Part shown: positions 29,871-39,660 of the stretch, one piece after another
Numbering within the stretch: the first letter of the stretch is position 1
Layout of the letters: every line of letters begins with the position of its first letter
Origin: Cupriavidus basilensis OR16
Lineage (GTDB): Bacteria > Pseudomonadota > Gammaproteobacteria > Burkholderiales > Burkholderiaceae
Reading direction: 5' to 3'
Assembly (NCBI RefSeq): GCF_000243095.1
Contig: NZ_AHJE01000060.1
Span: 1-54,702, forward strand
Length of the DNA: 54,702 nucleotides
The notes under the pieces: generated by a model
The model's input: only the letters and a program-made list of their open reading frames with translations
What the model was told of the DNA's origin: nothing
The model's database searches: none
Made by a program: the position numbers and the translations under genes

Positions 29871-30085
29871 GATGTTCCTGCGCTTTCAAAACCCTGAATT
29901 ATAGCGGATCGGGGGCTTTTGCCCCGGCTTGGATCGCGTCTGTTGCGTGATTTCGAACGGTTTGCCTTCCGGAGGGTCTACAGTTGCGGGTGCGCCATGG
30001 CACGCGCCACCGGCCCAGGGCCGGTCAAGGCCGGCCTCAAGATGCGGGCTTCAATACATGCACAGGGAGGGACGATAAGTACGTG

Positions 30086-30808
30086 ATGACGCAAAGCAAC
30101 CACGACAAGACGAACGCGCGGCGCCGCGCGCTTGGCCTGCTGGCCGTCGCTGCTGCCGCGTGCCTGGCCGCCGGCTGCGGCACCCTGGCCAGCGAGCCCG
30201 CGCCGGATGGCTACTACCGGGTGCAGAGCGGCGACACCTTGTACACCGTGGCCCGGCGGCACAAGCGCTCGGTGCGCGACCTGGTGCGCTGGAACCAGCT
30301 GCCCAGCGCGGACCGCATCGAAGTCGGGCAACTGCTGCGGGTCCGCCCGCCGGCCGGCGCCAGCGCCGGTACGGGTGCCGGCAGCGGGCCGGTGGCGGTC
30401 GGGGACACGCCGCGGGTGGACAACAGCGCGCCGTCGCGCGCGCCCGCCACCAGCATCCGCCTGCAATGGCCGGCCGACGGCCGCGTGACCGCCGGCTACG
30501 GGCCGCCTGCCAGCAAGGGCCTGCGCATCAACACGGCGCCCGGCAGCGTGGTGCGCGCGGCCGCCGCCGGCAAGGCCATCCACGTCGGCAACCTGCGCGG
30601 CTACGGCATGCTGGTGATCATCAAGCACGATGACAACTGGCTGACGGTGTATGGCAACCTGGACAAGCCCTCGGTCAGCGAGGGCGCGCAGGTAACCAAC
30701 GGGCAGGAGGTCGGGCGCATGGGCACGGCCGACAGCGAGCTGCATTTCGAGGTGCGCAACAACGGCAAGCCTGTGGATCCGGCGGGGCTGCTGCCGTCGC
30801 GTGGCTAA
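30086..30808 (+). CDS. NlpD-like lipoprotein with LysM and degenerate LytM/M23 domain
   Basis: A 240-residue outer-membrane lipoprotein. The lipobox LAAGC follows a hydrophobic signal (LGLLAVAAAACLAAGC). A LysM domain (YRVQSGDTLYTVARRHKRSV) binds peptidoglycan; the C-terminal M23 fold (QWPADGRVTAGYGP to HFEVRNNGKPVDP) has lost zinc ligands: the first H-x-x-x-D is LRINTAPG and the HxH region is YGNLD, leaving only the LHFE His. This fits an amidase activator, like E. coli NlpD/EnvC, and not a peptidase. ATG 30086 is chosen because the N-terminal extension upstream is not signal-like. Divergent from prfB, convergent with recJ. Confidence 0.8.
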   Translation: MTQSNHDKTNARRRALGLLAVAAAACLAAGCGTLASEPAPDGYYRVQSGDTLYTVARRHKRSVRDLVRWNQLPSADRIEVGQLLRVRPPAGASAGTGAGSGPVAVGDTPRVDNSAPSRAPATSIRLQWPADGRVTAGYGPPASKGLRINTAPGSVVRAAAAGKAIHVGNLRGYGMLVIIKHDDNWLTVYGNLDKPSVSEGAQVTNGQEVGRMGTADSELHFEVRNNGKPVDPAGLLPSRG

Positions 30809-30829
30809 GCCACCCGCCAGCCGGGCGCG

Positions 30830-32404
30830 CTACTGCGCGTGCTCGATCACCATCTGCACCCGGGTGATGCCATTGAAGGTGTTGTTGTCGAGCCGGTAGG
30901 CCACCAGCGCGCTGGCGCCCAGTGAATTCGCGTGGTTGAACCAGATCGCGTCGAAGCGCTGGCTGCCGCGCCCTAGCTGCAGCTTCAGGTGCTTGCCCTT
31001 GAGCACGCTCTGGCGCAGCACGTCGAACTCGCCGCAGAAGGTAGGCGCCGGGAAGCCCTGGCCCCACACCTGCTGCTCCAGCAGCGAGACGAATTCCGGG
31101 CTGAAGCAGGCATCCTCGATGTCGCCATCGGTCTCGATCACCCTTGCCAGCTGCTCGTCGCTCAGCCACTCGCGCCCCACCGCCTCGAACGCCTCCATGA
31201 ACTGCCCGAAGCTGTCGGCGCCGAGGGTCAGGCCGGCCGCCATGGCGTGGCCGCCAAACTTCTTCAGCAGGCCGGGATGGCGCTTGGACACCAGATCCAG
31301 CGCATCGCGCAGGTGAAAGCCCGGGATGGAGCGGCCCGAGCCCTTGATCGTGTCCTCGTCACCCGGGGCGAAGGTGAACTCCAGGATCTGCAAGGCCTCT
31401 TGCTGCATGCCGGCTTCAATGTCGCGCCGCTCGCGGTTCATGCCGTCGAGCTCCTGGGCGATCTCCCAGGCGCGGTTGGCGTCGTCGGTCAGCAGGCACT
31501 CGATGCCGAGCGACATGTCGGCCAGGCGCCCGGCGGCGTTCAGGCGCGGGCCCACGCCAAAGCCCAGGTCAAAGGTATTGGCGCGCGTGGCTTCGCGCCC
31601 GGCCGCGCGGAACAGAGCCGCCACGCCGGCGTGCATGCGGCCGGCGCGCATGCGCTTCAAGCCTTGCGCCACCAGGATGCGGTTGTTGCTGTCGAGCTTG
31701 ACCACGTCGGCCACGGTGCCTAGCGCAACCAGGTCGAGCAGGGTATCCAGGCGCGGCTGGGATTGCGCGTCGAACACGCCGCGGCGGCGCAACTCCGCGC
31801 GCAGCGCCAGCAGCACGTAGAACATCACGCCTACGCCCGCCAGGTTCTTGCTCGGGAATTCGCAGCCGGGCTGGTTGGGGTTGACGATCACCGCAGCCTC
31901 CGGCAACTGGTCGCCGGGCAAGTGGTGGTCGGTCACGACCACGTCGATGCCCAGCGCATTGGCCGCCGCCACGCCGTCGACGCTGGCGATGCCGTTGTCC
32001 ACCGTCACGATCACGTCCGGCTGTTGCTTGGCGGCCAAGGCCACGATCTCCGGGGTCAGGCCGTAGCCATACTCGAAGCGGTTGGGCACGATGTAGTCGA
32101 TGCGGGCCCCCAGCATGCGCAGGCCGCGCACGCCGACCGCGCAGGCGGTGGCGCCGTCGCAGTCATAGTCGGCCACGATCAGCAGGCGCCGGCCGGCGGC
32201 GATGGCGTCGGCCAGGTAGGTGGCCGCGTGGTCGATGCCTTTCATGGCCGCCGGCGGCAACAGGCCGGGCAGCTCGGTGGCGAGCTCGGCCGGCTCGCGC
32301 ACGCCGCGTGCCGAGAGGATGCGTGCCAGCGTGGGATGCAGGCCGATCCCGGCCAGCTTGCCGGCATTTTCGGTGGAAAAGGAGCGAACGGCGATTTTTG
32401 TCAT
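30830..32404 (-). CDS. recJ: ssDNA exonuclease RecJ with an in-frame internal deletion
   Basis: 5'-3' exonuclease of DNA repair. 524 residues are seen, against about 565 expected. DHH-family motifs I-III are intact: DYDCDGATA (79-87), VDNGIA and TDHH (158-161). At residue 342 the reading jumps from MQQEALQILE directly to FTFAPGDEDTIKGSGRSIPG. Family members have about 42 more residues there, including the strictly conserved W-H-x-G-V-V-G-I motif. The frame is preserved. The join lies at about 31378. The rest of the DHHA1 domain and the C-terminal OB-fold look normal. Loss of that motif should abolish activity. Confidence 0.9.
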   Translation of the reverse strand: MTKIAVRSFSTENAGKLAGIGLHPTLARILSARGVREPAELATELPGLLPPAAMKGIDHAATYLADAIAAGRRLLIVADYDCDGATACAVGVRGLRMLGARIDYIVPNRFEYGYGLTPEIVALAAKQQPDVIVTVDNGIASVDGVAAANALGIDVVVTDHHLPGDQLPEAAVIVNPNQPGCEFPSKNLAGVGVMFYVLLALRAELRRRGVFDAQSQPRLDTLLDLVALGTVADVVKLDSNNRILVAQGLKRMRAGRMHAGVAALFRAAGREATRANTFDLGFGVGPRLNAAGRLADMSLGIECLLTDDANRAWEIAQELDGMNRERRDIEAGMQQEALQILEFTFAPGDEDTIKGSGRSIPGFHLRDALDLVSKRHPGLLKKFGGHAMAAGLTLGADSFGQFMEAFEAVGREWLSDEQLARVIETDGDIEDACFSPEFVSLLEQQVWGQGFPAPTFCGEFDVLRQSVLKGKHLKLQLGRGSQRFDAIWFNHANSLGASALVAYRLDNNTFNGITRVQMVIEHAQ

Positions 32405-32431
32405 TGCGGGGTCTTGCGGAAAACCAGGTGA

Positions 32432-33552
32432 TCAGGCGGCATAGGCGAGGTCGGACAGCAGCGCGCGCCAGTCGCCGCGCTGCCCCAGGCCGCGCCAGAA
32501 CTTGCGCAGGTCGGCGCGGCGCACGGTGAACTCGGCGTAGTGGTTGTCGCCCGACAGCATCAGCGTGACCGCCTGCAGCTGCCCGGCTTCGAGGGCGGCC
32601 AGGGCGGGTGCGAACCATTCGGCGTCGAGCGTGTGCATGCGCTCGATCCACAGGCCCCAGTCCTGGGCGATATGGGACTCGATGGCGTCCTCCAGCAGCA
32701 CCATGGCGCTGCCCGGCATCGCCTGGATTGCCTTGAAACGCGGCGGCTGGGGCTGGCATGCCGCGCCGCCGGCCAGCGCCATGCCGCGCAGGAAGGCGTC
32801 GCCGGTCAGTACCGTGTCCGCCAGGCGCGGCACCGGCTGCAGGGTGCCACCGCCGTGGAGCCAGACCGAGTTGACGGAGAATTCTCCCGCGGCTTCCCTG
32901 GCCTGGTTCACCGGATGGTCATACCAGGTCATCTGGATTTCGTTCTGGATCCGGCGCCAGTCGCGGGCGCGCTCGCCGGCCTGCATCCACACATCGATAT
33001 TGCGGCCGGTGGCGCGCAGCGGGCTGGCGGCCACAAGTGGCCCGAATACGGATTGCGGGATGTACCAGCGCGCCGGGTGCGGCGTTTCAAGCACAATGCC
33101 GGATTCCTGCAGCAGTGCCGCCACGGCGGCGTGCAGGGCGGAGGACTCCTCGGCCCGGATATGCAGCTGGGCCGGATCCATCAGCACCAGGTGGTCGCGC
33201 GCGGCATGGATATGCACCGGCTGCAGGCAGGCCCAGGCTTGGCCATCGTCCGCCGTGGCAGCGGCGCCGGCGGCGGTCATGTCGGCCAGGCGCATGTACG
33301 GGCGCTGGGCACGCGGGCCGTGTCGAGCCCGGCACGCCCGGCCAGCCAGCGCTCATGCGGCAGCGCGCGCAGGAAGGGGTCGTCGTGCCGCTCGCGCGGG
33401 CCGGGGCTGGCGCGCGTGAGCAACTTTCCCAGCGCCGGCAACTCCAACTGCCGCAGCAAGGCTTCGAGCATGGCGTCGTTGCCACCGCCGTCGGCGTCGA
33501 TCGCGGCGCCGGGCGGGACAGAAAAGGGCACAATCAGGGTCAGGTGCGTCAT
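32432..33552 (-). pseudogene. Phosphoglycerate-mutase-like regulatory protein, frameshifted
   Basis: A protein usually found upstream of recJ in Ralstonia/Cupriavidus and annotated as phosphoglycerate mutase-like or a regulator. The N-terminus (MTHLTLIVPFSVPPGAAIDA) and the main body (PYMRLADMTAAG to LSDLAYAA) are in different frames. They meet at the GGG run 33300-33302; one extra G (C on the coding strand) would give SAPYMRLADM and a continuous 374-residue protein. Recognisable parts are ARWYIPQSVFGPLVAASPLR, the GRNIDVWMQAGER segment and NSVWLHGGGTLQP. No metal-dependent mutase motif that I trust is visible. The start may also be ATG at 33555. Confidence 0.75.
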
Positions 33553-33715
33553 CATGGTGCCGAGATTGTAAACTTGCGGCTGGCCGGCGGCAGAAATATC
33601 GTCCCCTGCCCGGTTGCGGCAATGGCGCGCGCGGCGCCTCGCGTGTGCGGCCGGCAAGTCATCAGCGGCGTCGGCGGTGTGGCGCCGGCGTTTCTCCTTA
33701 ACAACAGGAACCCTC

Positions 33716-34837
33716 TTGAACTTTCCTTACGAGTGGCAGATCGGTTGGCGATACACCCGCGCAAGCAAGCGTGCCAGCCGCAACACCTTTATTTCCTTTA
33801 TCTCGATGATTTCCATGCTCGGCATTGCGCTGGGCGTGGCGGCGCTGATCGTGGTGCTGTCGGTGATGAATGGCTTCCAGAAAGAAGTGCGGGATCGCAT
33901 GCTCTCGGTGCTGTCGCACATCGAGGTGGTTGGCCCCGGGGCGCTGCCCGACTGGCAGAAGACCGCCGCCGAGGCGATGCGCAACAAGGAAGTGATCGGT
34001 GCCGCGCCCTATGTGGCCGCGCAGGCCATGCTTACCCGCGAGGACGCCGTGCGTGGCGTACTGCTGCGCGGGGTCGAGCCTTCCGAGGAACCCAAGGTTT
34101 CCGATATCGGCAAGCAGTTCCGGGGCGGCAGCATGGAGCGCCTGCTTCCGGGCGAGTTCGGCATCGCCCTGGGCAATGAGCTGGCCAACGCGATGGGCGT
34201 GCAGGTGGGCGACAAGGTCACGCTGGTGGTGCCGCAGGGCACCATCACGCCGGCCGGCGTGCTGCCGAGGCTCAAGCAGTTCACGGTGGTGGGCGTGTTC
34301 TCGTCCGGCCATTTCGAGTTCGACAACGCGCTGGCGCTGATCAATATCCGCGACGCCGAAGCCATGTTCCGCCTCGCCGGGCCCACCGGCGTGCGTTTGA
34401 AGCTGACGGACATGCAGCGCGCACCCCAGGTGGCCGACCAGCTGGCCAACCTGGTGTCCACGCTGGTCATGACCGTGACGGACAAGCAGGCAGACATCGC
34501 CATCCTGCGCACCATGGGCGCCCAGCCGAGCTCGATCACCAAGATCTTTATCGTGCAAGGCGTTGCCATTGGCTTTATCGGCACGCTGGCGGGAGTTGCC
34601 GGCGGCGCCTTGATCGCCTTCAACATCGATGTGATCGTGCCCTTTATCGAACAGCTGCTGCACGTGCAGTTCTTGCCGCGCGACATCTATTTCATTAGCG
34701 AACTGCCCTCGGATCCCCGCGTGAACGACATTGCGACCATCGGTATCGTCTCCTTCGTGCTGTCCATCCTGGCCACGCTCTACCCAAGCTGGCGCGCTGC
34801 CCGCGTCAACCCGGCGGAGGCGCTGCGCTATGAGTGA
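33716..34837 (+). CDS. lolC: Lipoprotein-releasing permease LolC/E with an in-frame deletion
   Basis: Inner-membrane subunit of the LolCDE ABC machine that releases lipoproteins to LolA. The start is TTG at 33716 (LNFPYEWQIGWRYTRA), with AGGAA five bases before. 373 residues are seen, against about 416 in relatives. TM1 (ISMISMLGIALGVAALIVVL) and the periplasmic domain are intact, but residue 244 (QVADQLA) jumps straight to NLVSTLVMTVTDKQADIAIL. The lost stretch, about 42 residues, normally includes most of the second membrane helix. The frame is kept, and the coupling loop and two C-terminal helices are present. Overlaps lolD by 8 bases (ATGAGTGA). Confidence 0.92.
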   Translation: MNFPYEWQIGWRYTRASKRASRNTFISFISMISMLGIALGVAALIVVLSVMNGFQKEVRDRMLSVLSHIEVVGPGALPDWQKTAAEAMRNKEVIGAAPYVAAQAMLTREDAVRGVLLRGVEPSEEPKVSDIGKQFRGGSMERLLPGEFGIALGNELANAMGVQVGDKVTLVVPQGTITPAGVLPRLKQFTVVGVFSSGHFEFDNALALINIRDAEAMFRLAGPTGVRLKLTDMQRAPQVADQLANLVSTLVMTVTDKQADIAILRTMGAQPSSITKIFIVQGVAIGFIGTLAGVAGGALIAFNIDVIVPFIEQLLHVQFLPRDIYFISELPSDPRVNDIATIGIVSFVLSILATLYPSWRAARVNPAEALRYE

Positions 34838-35582
34838 AACCCTGATGCGCGCCGCCGCACCGGCCGGCAATGCTGCCGACGCCGCTGGCAAGGCCGGCCC
34901 GGATACGCCAGTGCTGCTGGCCGAAGGCCTGACCAAGCGCTTCCGCCAGGGTGGCCTGGACGTGACCGTGCTCAAGGGCGTGGATGTCCGGGTGGATGCG
35001 GGCGAGAAAGTCGCTATCGTGGGCGCGTCCGGTTCCGGCAAGAGCACGCTGTTGCACGTGCTGGGCGGGCTCGATAACCCCGACAGCGGCCGGGTCGCCT
35101 TGAAGGGCCGGCCGTTCACCGCGCTGCGCGAGAGCGAGCGCAATATCGTGCGTAACCGCGAGCTGGGCTTCATCTACCAGTTCCACCACCTGCTGCCCGA
35201 GTTCACCGCGCTGGATAACGTGGCCATGCCGATGCGCATCCGCGGGTTGCGCCAGCCCGAGGCGCGCGCGGCGGCGATGACGGTGCTGGAGCGCGTGGGC
35301 CTGGGCGAGCGGGCGCAGCACAGGCCTGGCGAGTTGTCCGGCGGCGAGCGGCAGCGGGTGGCGATCGCCCGTGCGCTGGTGGGCGGCCCGGCCTGCGTGT
35401 TGGCGGACGAGCCCACCGGCAACCTGGACGACCACACCGCGGGCGGCGTCTACGACCTGATGCTGGAGCTGTCCCGCACGCTGGGCACCAGCTTTGTCAT
35501 CGTGACCCACGACCTCGACCTGGCCAGCCGCTGCGATCGCGTGCTGCGGCTGCGCGACGGGCATATCCACCGCGAGCGCTGA
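34830..35582 (+). CDS. lolD: Lipoprotein-releasing system ATPase LolD
   Basis: ATPase of LolCDE. 250 residues from ATG 34830, which overlaps the lolC stop. Walker A GASGSGKST (65-73), Q-loop YQFHHLLPEFTALDNVAMP, signature LSGGERQR, Walker B CVLADEPTGNLD and the H-loop FVIVTHDLDLA are all present. The 25-residue Ala-rich N-terminus is longer than in E. coli. Complete. tatD follows after 16 bp. Confidence 0.96.
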   Translation: MSETLMRAAAPAGNAADAAGKAGPDTPVLLAEGLTKRFRQGGLDVTVLKGVDVRVDAGEKVAIVGASGSGKSTLLHVLGGLDNPDSGRVALKGRPFTALRESERNIVRNRELGFIYQFHHLLPEFTALDNVAMPMRIRGLRQPEARAAAMTVLERVGLGERAQHRPGELSGGERQRVAIARALVGGPACVLADEPTGNLDDHTAGGVYDLMLELSRTLGTSFVIVTHDLDLASRCDRVLRLRDGHIHRER

Positions 35583-35598
35583 GCCAGCGGAACTCGCC

Positions 35599-36480
35599 AT
35601 GTGGATCGATACCCATTGCCATCTCGACGCCGGCGAATTCGATGCCGACCGTGACGCCGTCGCCGCCGCCGCTGCCAAGGCGGGGGTGACGGGCATCGTG
35701 CTGCCGGCCGTGGCCGTGTCGAACTTTGCCGCGGTACGGGCGCTGGCGCACCGCCACGATAGCTGCGTCTACGCGTTGGGGATCCATCCGCTGTGCACGC
35801 CGGGCGCGGGGCAGGCCGATCTCGACGCCTTGCGCAGGGAAGTGCAGGCCTCGATGGCCGATCCGCGCTTCGTCGGTATTGGCGAGATCGGGCTCGACTT
35901 TTTCGTGCCCGGTCTCGATGCCACGCACCAGGCCTGGATCTATGCCGAGCAGCTCAAGATTGCCCGCGAGTTCGACCTGCCGGTACTGCTGCATGTGCGC
36001 AAGTCGCAGGACCAGGTGGCGGCCCAGCTGCGCCGCATCGGTGTGCGCCAGGGCATTGCCCATGCCTTCAATGGCAGCGTGCAGCAGGCCCGCGGTTTTG
36101 TCGACCAAGGCCTCAAGCTGGGCTTCGGCGGCAACCTGACTTTCAGCCGCGCCAACCAGATCCGGCGCCTGGCGATGGAGCTGCCGCTGGACACCATCGT
36201 GCTCGAGACCGATGCGCCCGACATCGCGCCGGCCTGGCTGTCCGACGACCAGTTCGGCGAGCAGCACAAGGCGCGCAATACGCCTGCCGAAGTGGCTGGC
36301 GTGGCGCGCGTGCTGGGCGAGTTGCGCGGGCTGGATGCCGCGCCGCTGGCGCAGGCAATGTGGCGCAACGCCGTGGCTGCATTGCCGCGGCTGTCGGCCT
36401 TTGCATCGACCATGTTCCCCTCGGCATTGCCTGCCTCAGTCCCGGCTGAAACAATCGGCAACCAACCCGTTTCACCCTGA
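35599..36480 (+). CDS. TatD-family metal-dependent DNase
   Basis: A 293-residue TIM-barrel metallohydrolase. HCHLD (6-10) and GEIGLDFF supply metal ligands; LLHVRKSQDQVAAQLRRIGV and the late ETDAPDIAPAWL segment carry the other conserved His/Asp. The extended C-terminus from about 265 is not part of the core fold. TatD-type enzymes have DNase and quality-control roles. It could be transcribed with lolCD. No defect seen. Confidence 0.93.
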   Translation: MWIDTHCHLDAGEFDADRDAVAAAAAKAGVTGIVLPAVAVSNFAAVRALAHRHDSCVYALGIHPLCTPGAGQADLDALRREVQASMADPRFVGIGEIGLDFFVPGLDATHQAWIYAEQLKIAREFDLPVLLHVRKSQDQVAAQLRRIGVRQGIAHAFNGSVQQARGFVDQGLKLGFGGNLTFSRANQIRRLAMELPLDTIVLETDAPDIAPAWLSDDQFGEQHKARNTPAEVAGVARVLGELRGLDAAPLAQAMWRNAVAALPRLSAFASTMFPSALPASVPAETIGNQPVSP

Positions 36481-36553
36481 CAAGCCTTGTGGCCGCTAAC
36501 GGCCATATAAGCAGACGTATCGGATATCCCATCTTGTCGTCGGGGGAGCTCGC

Positions 36554-38600
36554 ATGCGTCTGTTTTTGCTCGCCTTCGTCGCGGGCTGCTGGTGGCTGCA
36601 GCAACAAGGCGCGCTGCCACGTGGCAGCGCGCTGTGGTGGATGGTCGCCGCCGGGCTCGTGGCGGCCGCGCTGGCGTTGCGCCTGCGCGCGCACCGGCCT
36701 GGCTGGGCACGGCTGGCCCTGCTTGCGTTGTCGCTGCTGGCCGGCTTCGGCTGGTCGGCGTGGCGCGCCGAAGCCCGTCTGGCAGAGCGCCTGGCGCCTG
36801 GGCTGGAAGGTGTGGACCTGGTGCTGAGGGGGGTGGTGGCCGGGCTGCCGGCACAGGCCGCGCGCGGACAGCGCTTCGCGTTCGCGCTCGACGATGTGGC
36901 CGGCTTGCCGTCGCGGGTCCTGCTGAGTTGGGAGGATGCGCCGCCCGGGTTGCTTCCGGGCGAGCGTTACGTCTTCACGGTACGTTTGCGCCAGCCCCAT
37001 GGCCTGGCCAACCCGCATGGCTTCGACTACGAATTCTGGTTGATGGCGGCCGGGCTTGGCGCTACCGGGTACGTGCGCGATGTCATGGGCGGGGCCCAGG
37101 ACGCCGTTGGCGAGCAACTGATGTGGCGCATCGAGCGATGGCGCGCGCGGGTGCACGATCACGTATTGCAAAGCCTGCCCGCGGATGCCCGCTTCGCGCC
37201 GGTGCTGGCGGCCCTGGTGGTGGGCGATCAGCGCGGCATCCAGCAGCGGGACTGGACCTTGTTCACGCGCACTGGCATCGGCCACCTGATCAGCATTTCC
37301 GGCTTGCATATCACCATGATTTCCGGCCTTTTCTCCAGCTTTGTGTATTGGCTGTGGCGATACTCGTTCGGGCTCGGGCGATGGCTGCCGCGGCCCTTGC
37401 CGCTGTGGTGGCCGGCGCGGCGTGCCGCACTGGTCGGTGCGGTGATTGCGGGCCTCATCTATGGCCTGCTGGCGGGTATGCAGGTGCCGGCGCTGCGCAC
37501 CGTGTCAATGCTGGTGGTAGCTGCGTTGGCGCTCTGGAGCGGGCGTACGCCGCCGGCCTCGCAGCGGCGCAACCGGCCAATCATGCCGCGCCGACGCGTT
37601 GGCAGCGTGTTCGCGCCAGCCTGGCGCAGGCCACGCGCACGCAATGGTCCGTCACCATCGGGCTGGTGCCGCTGACCTTGCTGCTGTTCCAGCAGGTCTC
37701 GGTGATATCGCCGCTGGCCAATGCGGCCGCGATCCCGCTGGTGAGCTTGCTGGTGACGCCGATGGCCTTGCTGGCGGCGGCCTCGCCGGCGCCGCTGGCA
37801 GGCTGGCTGCTCGGCGCCGCGCACCTGCTGCTGCACTGGCTGGTGTTGGGTCTGGAGTGGTTGTCGGCGCCGCCGTGGGCGGTGTGGCAGGCCGCGCGCG
37901 CCGGTCCGCTCGCGCTCGCGCTGGCGGTGCTTGGCACGTTGCTGCTGCTGGCGCCCGTGCCCTGTGGCGCGCGTGCGCGCCTGCATGGCGCGGTACTGCT
38001 GTTGCCGCTGGTGCTGGCCGGGCGGCAGCCGGTGGCGCACGGCGAGTTCCGCGCCACCGCGATCGATATCGGGCAGGGCACGGCGGTGCTGGTGGAAACG
38101 CGCTCACGCGTGCTGCTCTACGATGCCGGGCCAGCCTATGGCTGGGGCGCGGGCCGTGGCGAGCTGGGCAACAGCGCCGGCGCGCGGGCCATCGTGCCAT
38201 TCCTGCGCGGCGCGGGCGTGCGCCGGCTCGACACGCTGATGATCAGCCATGAAGACGCTGACCATGCGGGCGGCGCGCGTGACATCATGGCCGCGCTGAC
38301 GGTGGACCGCCTGCTGTCGGGCGCGCCGCCGGGGCACCGGCTGCTGGTGCCGCCGGCGAATGCCGCGCACCTGGAGGCGCAGCCCTGCGCGGCGGGGCAA
38401 GAGTGGGAGTGGGACGGGGTTCGCTTTGTCGTGCTGCATCCCTTGCCGGGTGCCGCGCAGAATGCGGCAATCGACAGCAATGCGCGCAGCTGCGTGCTCA
38501 AGGTGGCGGGCAGCGCGCGCAGCCTGCTGCTGACCGGCGATATCGCCCGGCGCGACGAGGCGGCGCTGCTGGCGCGGCTGGCCACGCAAGATGCGCGGGC
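36554..38600 (+). pseudogene. comEC: DNA-uptake channel ComEC/Rec2, broken twice
   Basis: Inner-membrane channel for transforming DNA. The first frame gives the N-terminal OB-type region and the start of the Competence domain (LISISGLHITMISGLFSSFV) up to LALWSGRTPPAS. At 37558-37566 it breaks: the next residues, AAQPANHAAPTRWQRVRASL, are in another frame and about 37-40 residues, largely hydrophobic, are missing. The channel then continues (WSVTIGLVPLTLLLFQQVSV) into the beta-lactamase-like domain (DIGQGTAVLVETRSRVLLYD, ISHEDADHAGG, LLLTGDIARRDEA). At about 38595-38605 the coding match ends, before the family's HHGS motif, and runs into the antisense end of hexR. Confidence 0.9.
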
Positions 38601-39439
38601 TCGGCCTGGGCGATGCGACGCTCGCGCAGGTGCGCCTTGGCGCGTTGCAGGCCGGCACAGACGGTGTCGGCGCGTTCCAGGGCAACGCCTGCTGCCAGCA
38701 CGTCGCCCAGCACCAGGTGGCAGATGCGGGAGGTCATCGGCGTGTAGACCTCGCTGTCTTCCTCCACGTCCGAGAACACGCAGACGTCCGCCAGCGCGGC
38801 CAGCGGCGAGCCGCTATGGGTCAGCGCCAGCACGCTGGCGCCGCTGGCGCGGGCCAGCGTGGCTGCGGCCAGCATGTCCCAGGTGCGCCCGCTGTTGGAG
38901 ACCAGCACCGCCACATCGCCGGGGCCGAGCAGCGCCGCGGACATGCTGAAGACGTGCGAGTCCGAGTAGGCAACGGTAGGCATGCCGAGGCGGAAGAACT
39001 TGTGCTGGATATCCAGGGCGACGATGCCCGAGTTGCCGCAGCCATAGAACTCGATGCGCCTGGCCGCGGCGAGCAGCTGGATGCCGTGCTCGATCTGGTC
39101 CGCGGATAGCGCATTGCGCACCGTCATCAGGGTGGCGATGGTGCGGTCGAAGACCTTGCCGGCGATATCGGCGGGGCGGTCCTCGGCCTTGACGTCCTGG
39201 TGGACGAAGGGCGTGCCGCCGCCCACGTTCTGGGCAAACTGGAGCTTGAACTCGCGAAAGCCATCGTAGCCCAGCGCCGCGCAAAAGCGTGCAATGGTGG
39301 GCTGGGACACGCCCGCGCGCTCGGCCAGTTCGGGCATCGACAGGCGGATCACGCTGGCGCCGTGGCGAGCCACGTAGTCGGCAAGGCGGCGTTCGGAAGG
39401 GCGAAGCGTGTCGTAGACGGCAAGAATTCGGTCGCGCAT
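38600..39439 (-). CDS. hexR: RpiR/HexR-family regulator, C-terminal end lost
   Basis: Repressor of Entner-Doudoroff genes that senses a sugar-acid phosphate such as KDPG. HTH_6 domain first (MRDRILAVYDTLRPSERRLA, MPELAERAGVSQPTIARFCA), then the SIS domain (RRIEFYGCGNSGIVALDIQH, VAVLVSNSGRTWDMLAAATL). The ATG at 39439 gives the usual family start. The true C-terminus probably ends soon after LRERRIA; beyond about 38600 the frame runs into antisense comEC until 38498. Divergent from edd with two palindromic operators between (39525-39539 and 39672-39686). Confidence 0.88.
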
Positions 39440-39524
39440 GGTAGGGGAGGGATGGGCTGTCTGTGCCGGGGAAATGTTCTGGCTTTGGCCCCGGAGTCCG
39501 TGGCTCGACGAATCGAGCGGCATG

Positions 39525-39539
39525 TAGATATTCTACATA
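39525..39539. promoter_or_regulatory. Putative HexR operator 1
   Basis: TGTAGA-TAT-TCTACA, a perfect palindrome 86 bp upstream of the hexR start codon. Its half-sites are identical to those of the second site near edd, so one protein, likely HexR, should bind both. Confidence 0.8.
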
Positions 39540-39660
39540 ATCAGAGGTGGGGCCATCGCGGCTTCAGCGTGGCGGCCGGGTAGGGATTTCACCTATGTGC
39601 GCTAAATATGCCATGAATAAAGCGCTTTGTGATGTATGCGTATGGTGTTTTCAATTTGGC

